DNA of 64,000 bases from Oscillospiraceae bacterium (GTDB lineage: Bacteria > Bacillota > Clostridia > Oscillospirales > Oscillospiraceae): NCBI GenBank assembly GCA_017519975.1, contig JAFWRM010000013.1:1-64000 (forward strand). The letters run 5' to 3'. The notes below the pieces were generated by a model. It saw nothing but the letters and a program-made list of their open reading frames with translations. It was not told where the DNA came from and did not search any database. Within the stretch, counting starts at the first letter, position 1. Each line of letters opens with the position of its first letter. Positions 62,128-64,000 of the stretch are shown one piece after another. The position numbers were made by a program, and so were the translations under genes.

Positions 62128-63249
62128 TCACTTTTTCAGGAACATGAACAGTTCGTCGCCGGGCGTGGGATCCTTGATGTCGGCTTTCTCCTGAAATACC
62201 TTGACTTTTTCACCGTCGACCGTCTTCTGAACGATCTTGTACCGCTGTTTATCGCTCATGTACCAGGGCTGCATGAACAGCGGCTTGCCGACTCTTTTTA
62301 CTGTGATGGGTCCGCGCCAGATGCCAGGATGAACGGCAATCACGCCGGGTTTATCAAATACGACCTTTTCCATATGATCGGGATCTTCACCGAGCATGAT
62401 CTCGACTTCTGCGTCGAAGCTGTTCCACGGATCGACAGAGTCGCACCCGGAGAACCAGATAAACTCCGCGATCTGTCCGTTGCTGACAGGCTCGTCGTCT
62501 CCCAGCTTACAGGGCTTGACGATAGCATTGAAGCTGAATTCTCTGTCAATGAAGGGGAGATCGTCCTGACCGAAGGTAATGCGCGGAGAAACGACTGCGT
62601 CGCCAAGGTTGTGATAATCCGGTTTCAGTTCATGGATGCAGTTGGCATATTTGTGTTCATGTGACATGTTTTCGAAAAGGGGCTTCATGTATTCGTTTAC
62701 CGGGCCATCTTCCTGACTGAAGCAGCGGCCGCAGTATACACAGTTTTTCTCCGGTTCATACTTGCAGGGATGGACCCAGTTGTCCTTTTCGTAGAAAACG
62801 GTGGGCTCGCCATTCTCATCGATCTTCGGGTAAACACGGCCAGTTGATGTTCCCTTGTACCACATGAAGTTGTTGATGCCTCTGCCGACGTTTTTGTAGT
62901 AAACAGGGCAGTGCCATACACCCGCAGGCACGTGGACGACCGTCGGCTTTGTGATCTTATACATTTCCATCGACTGGGCGGAGTCACCCATGAACATGTC
63001 TACTTCAAACTCATCTTCCCAGATGTTATCGAGAGTGGGACCGGTAAAGATAAAATAGTTGTCAGCACCGTCATGAATATGGGGAATATCCATGAATCCA
63101 TGCTTGATAGCTACGAGGAACCCCGAACCGAAGGGAACTCCCGGAACCTCGTTTGAGAAAAACTCCATGCGCGGACTGGTATACTGATTCCAGTACAGCT
63201 TGATCATGTTCGGTTCGAATGCGTGGAACAGTTCTTGCATTTTGCCCAT
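62128..63249 (-). CDS. Bicupin with internal Cys4 motif (family member G)
   Basis: 373 aa from ATG at 63249, GGGAGG seven bases upstream (an in-frame start at 63264 has no such site). Domain 1: His57, His59, Asn64 in place of Glu, His113 (PHIHDGADNYFIFTG, VWHCP). Cys162, Cys170, Cys173 and Cys176 (CVYCGRC) sit between domains. Domain 2 lacks all three His (Val255, Asn257, Arg312) but keeps Glu262. Extra cysteines shared with F (CIHELKPDYH, KPCKLGDD, FSGCD) suggest a common structure. Likely cotranscribed with the preceding membrane-protein gene, 33 nt away. Confidence 0.8.
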   Translation of the reverse strand: MGKMQELFHAFEPNMIKLYWNQYTSPRMEFFSNEVPGVPFGSGFLVAIKHGFMDIPHIHDGADNYFIFTGPTLDNIWEDEFEVDMFMGDSAQSMEMYKITKPTVVHVPAGVWHCPVYYKNVGRGINNFMWYKGTSTGRVYPKIDENGEPTVFYEKDNWVHPCKYEPEKNCVYCGRCFSQEDGPVNEYMKPLFENMSHEHKYANCIHELKPDYHNLGDAVVSPRITFGQDDLPFIDREFSFNAIVKPCKLGDDEPVSNGQIAEFIWFSGCDSVDPWNSFDAEVEIMLGEDPDHMEKVVFDKPGVIAVHPGIWRGPITVKRVGKPLFMQPWYMSDKQRYKIVQKTVDGEKVKVFQEKADIKDPTPGDELFMFLKK

Positions 63250-63282
63250 AATAGTACCTCCCATTTAATCCATTTATTATTT

Positions 63283-63993
63283 TCAACTGGTTTGTCTTTT
63301 TCCTCTTCTGAATCTGATCGGTTTGCTGGATTCCATCCTTGAGAATGTGGGTTTTGCAGTAATGATTTCTGCCCGGCGAACAAGAAGAATATAGATACCG
63401 GACCAAACGGCAAAAAAAGCAAAGAGATAGGTATACATTCCAAGTATCACCATGCAGACGGCTCCCATGCAGGCAATGAAGAAGAGAAACTGCAGAATTC
63501 TCTTGTATCTCACATAAGATCTTGAAACGAAAACCAAAAGCAGAACGTGAGCGATTCGGTTCTCCGTGATCACAATGTCCGCGCTTTTATTGCTTGCATA
63601 CGGACCCAATGCAATTCGGACAGAACCCGCGGATTTATGATCGGAGAACGTCAAACCCATTTTTCTTAGGGCTTCCAGTGTTCTCAAATATCCTGATCGC
63701 GAAGGAGAGTTTCCCTCAATGTACAAACAGTCCAGGAATGCGACAGACCTGAGCGCATTCGGAAAACCGATGAAGATGCCCTTGTTGGCCAGTAATCCGG
63801 CAAAGATATTATATATCGGTTCTGCTGCAGGCATGTCTTCTATGTACGCAACTGTGGAGTCAACGGTCAAACGGTTTTTCAGATCGCGGAAATACCGCTC
63901 TGACGCGACGCAGGCACTCAGATAGAGATAGATTGCCAAAAGAAAGAATGTGATGGAAATCAGAATGACGTGGAGAATATGAGAAATGTGCAT
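63283..63993 (-). CDS. Truncated, catalytically dead P-type-ATPase-like membrane protein (5' end may be outside)
   Basis: 236 aa within the window; no stop or good ribosome site precedes 63993, so the gene may begin outside. A first hydrophobic segment (about 8-28) is followed by ANKGIFIGFPNALRSVAFLD, which aligns with the segment leading into the phosphorylation loop of heavy-metal ATPases. The DKTGT motif is absent (LDCLYIEGN instead). ALRKMGL, VRIALG, SADIVITENRIAHVL and VSRSYVRYKRILQ then mimic the P-domain end and hinge, followed by two C-terminal helices. The nucleotide-binding domain is missing. It cannot be a pump as read; pseudoenzyme or decayed gene. Confidence 0.55.
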   Translation of the reverse strand: MHISHILHVILISITFFLLAIYLYLSACVASERYFRDLKNRLTVDSTVAYIEDMPAAEPIYNIFAGLLANKGIFIGFPNALRSVAFLDCLYIEGNSPSRSGYLRTLEALRKMGLTFSDHKSAGSVRIALGPYASNKSADIVITENRIAHVLLLVFVSRSYVRYKRILQFLFFIACMGAVCMVILGMYTYLFAFFAVWSGIYILLVRRAEIITAKPTFSRMESSKPIRFRRGKRQTS

Positions 63994-64000
63994 GGCAGGT

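Noticed and set aside
1..64000. tRNA genes, rRNA genes, CRISPR arrays, insertion sequences, prophage
   Set aside because: None found by eye: no cloverleaf-like cluster, no regularly spaced repeats, and no transposase, integrase or phage genes.

Overview
The window looks like the replication-origin region, plus an adjoining accessory region, of an anaerobic Clostridia-type Firmicute. Evidence: the dnaA-dnaN-yaaA-recF-remB-gyrB-gyrA order, ParAB with two perfect parS sites, strong Shine-Dalgarno sites, sigmaA-type promoters, a rubrerythrin, an O2-labile class I fumarase subunit, lipobox lipoproteins and no outer-membrane genes. The base composition appears moderately GC-rich (not computed). The genus cannot be named from sequence alone.

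Layout. 1-359: tandem leftward promoters of rRNA-operon type at the left edge and a 28-bp hairpin. 360-9778 (all minus): prsA-like lipoprotein, mfd, rsmG, mscL, serS, a coiled-coil membrane protein, parB, parA. Around 9.8-10.0 kb transcription diverges. 10079-19808 (all plus): rpsT, dnaA, dnaN, yaaA, recF, remB, gyrB, gyrA, rnhA. The likely oriC is the dnaA-dnaN gap or the AT-rich dnaA upstream region. 19.8-34.0 kb: housekeeping and small-molecule genes (pepF, rubrerythrin, nfo, an orphan fumarase alpha subunit, an XRE/zinc-ribbon regulator, hpf, an HD protein, metY, a DAACS symporter with a divergent AraC regulator, a large MacB-like ABC protein, a small Cys-rich protein).

34.1-64.0 kb is the unusual part. 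It holds SEVEN genes of one cupin-like family, each with metal-ligand-type His/Glu motifs and an invariant C-x7-C-x2-C-x2-C element whose CxxCGxC core looks like half of a ferredoxin cluster site. They sit in four transcription blocks: (1) UroD-like methyltransferase, SUMF1-fold protein, bicupin A, a DppBCDF-type importer with its binding lipoprotein, bicupin B; (2) LysR regulator, cupin C, a sugar-type ABC importer with binding lipoprotein, MIF-like tautomerase, SDR, NTF2-like protein; (3) a tandemly duplicated module of cupin, tautomerase and MATE exporter (D/E copies, about 88% identical cupins); (4) an opposite-strand group with an esterase, a PucR/CdaR-type regulator, bicupins F and G, and a catalytically dead, miniature P-type-ATPase-like membrane protein at the right edge.

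Taken together, the right half reads as an import, enzymatic conversion and export locus for one or more small organic compounds. Import is by two ABC systems. Conversion is by tautomerases, an SDR, an esterase, a methyltransferase-like protein and possibly the cupins. Export is by MATE pumps. The substrate cannot be read from the sequence. The cupin/Cys4 family is the best candidate for an undescribed system.
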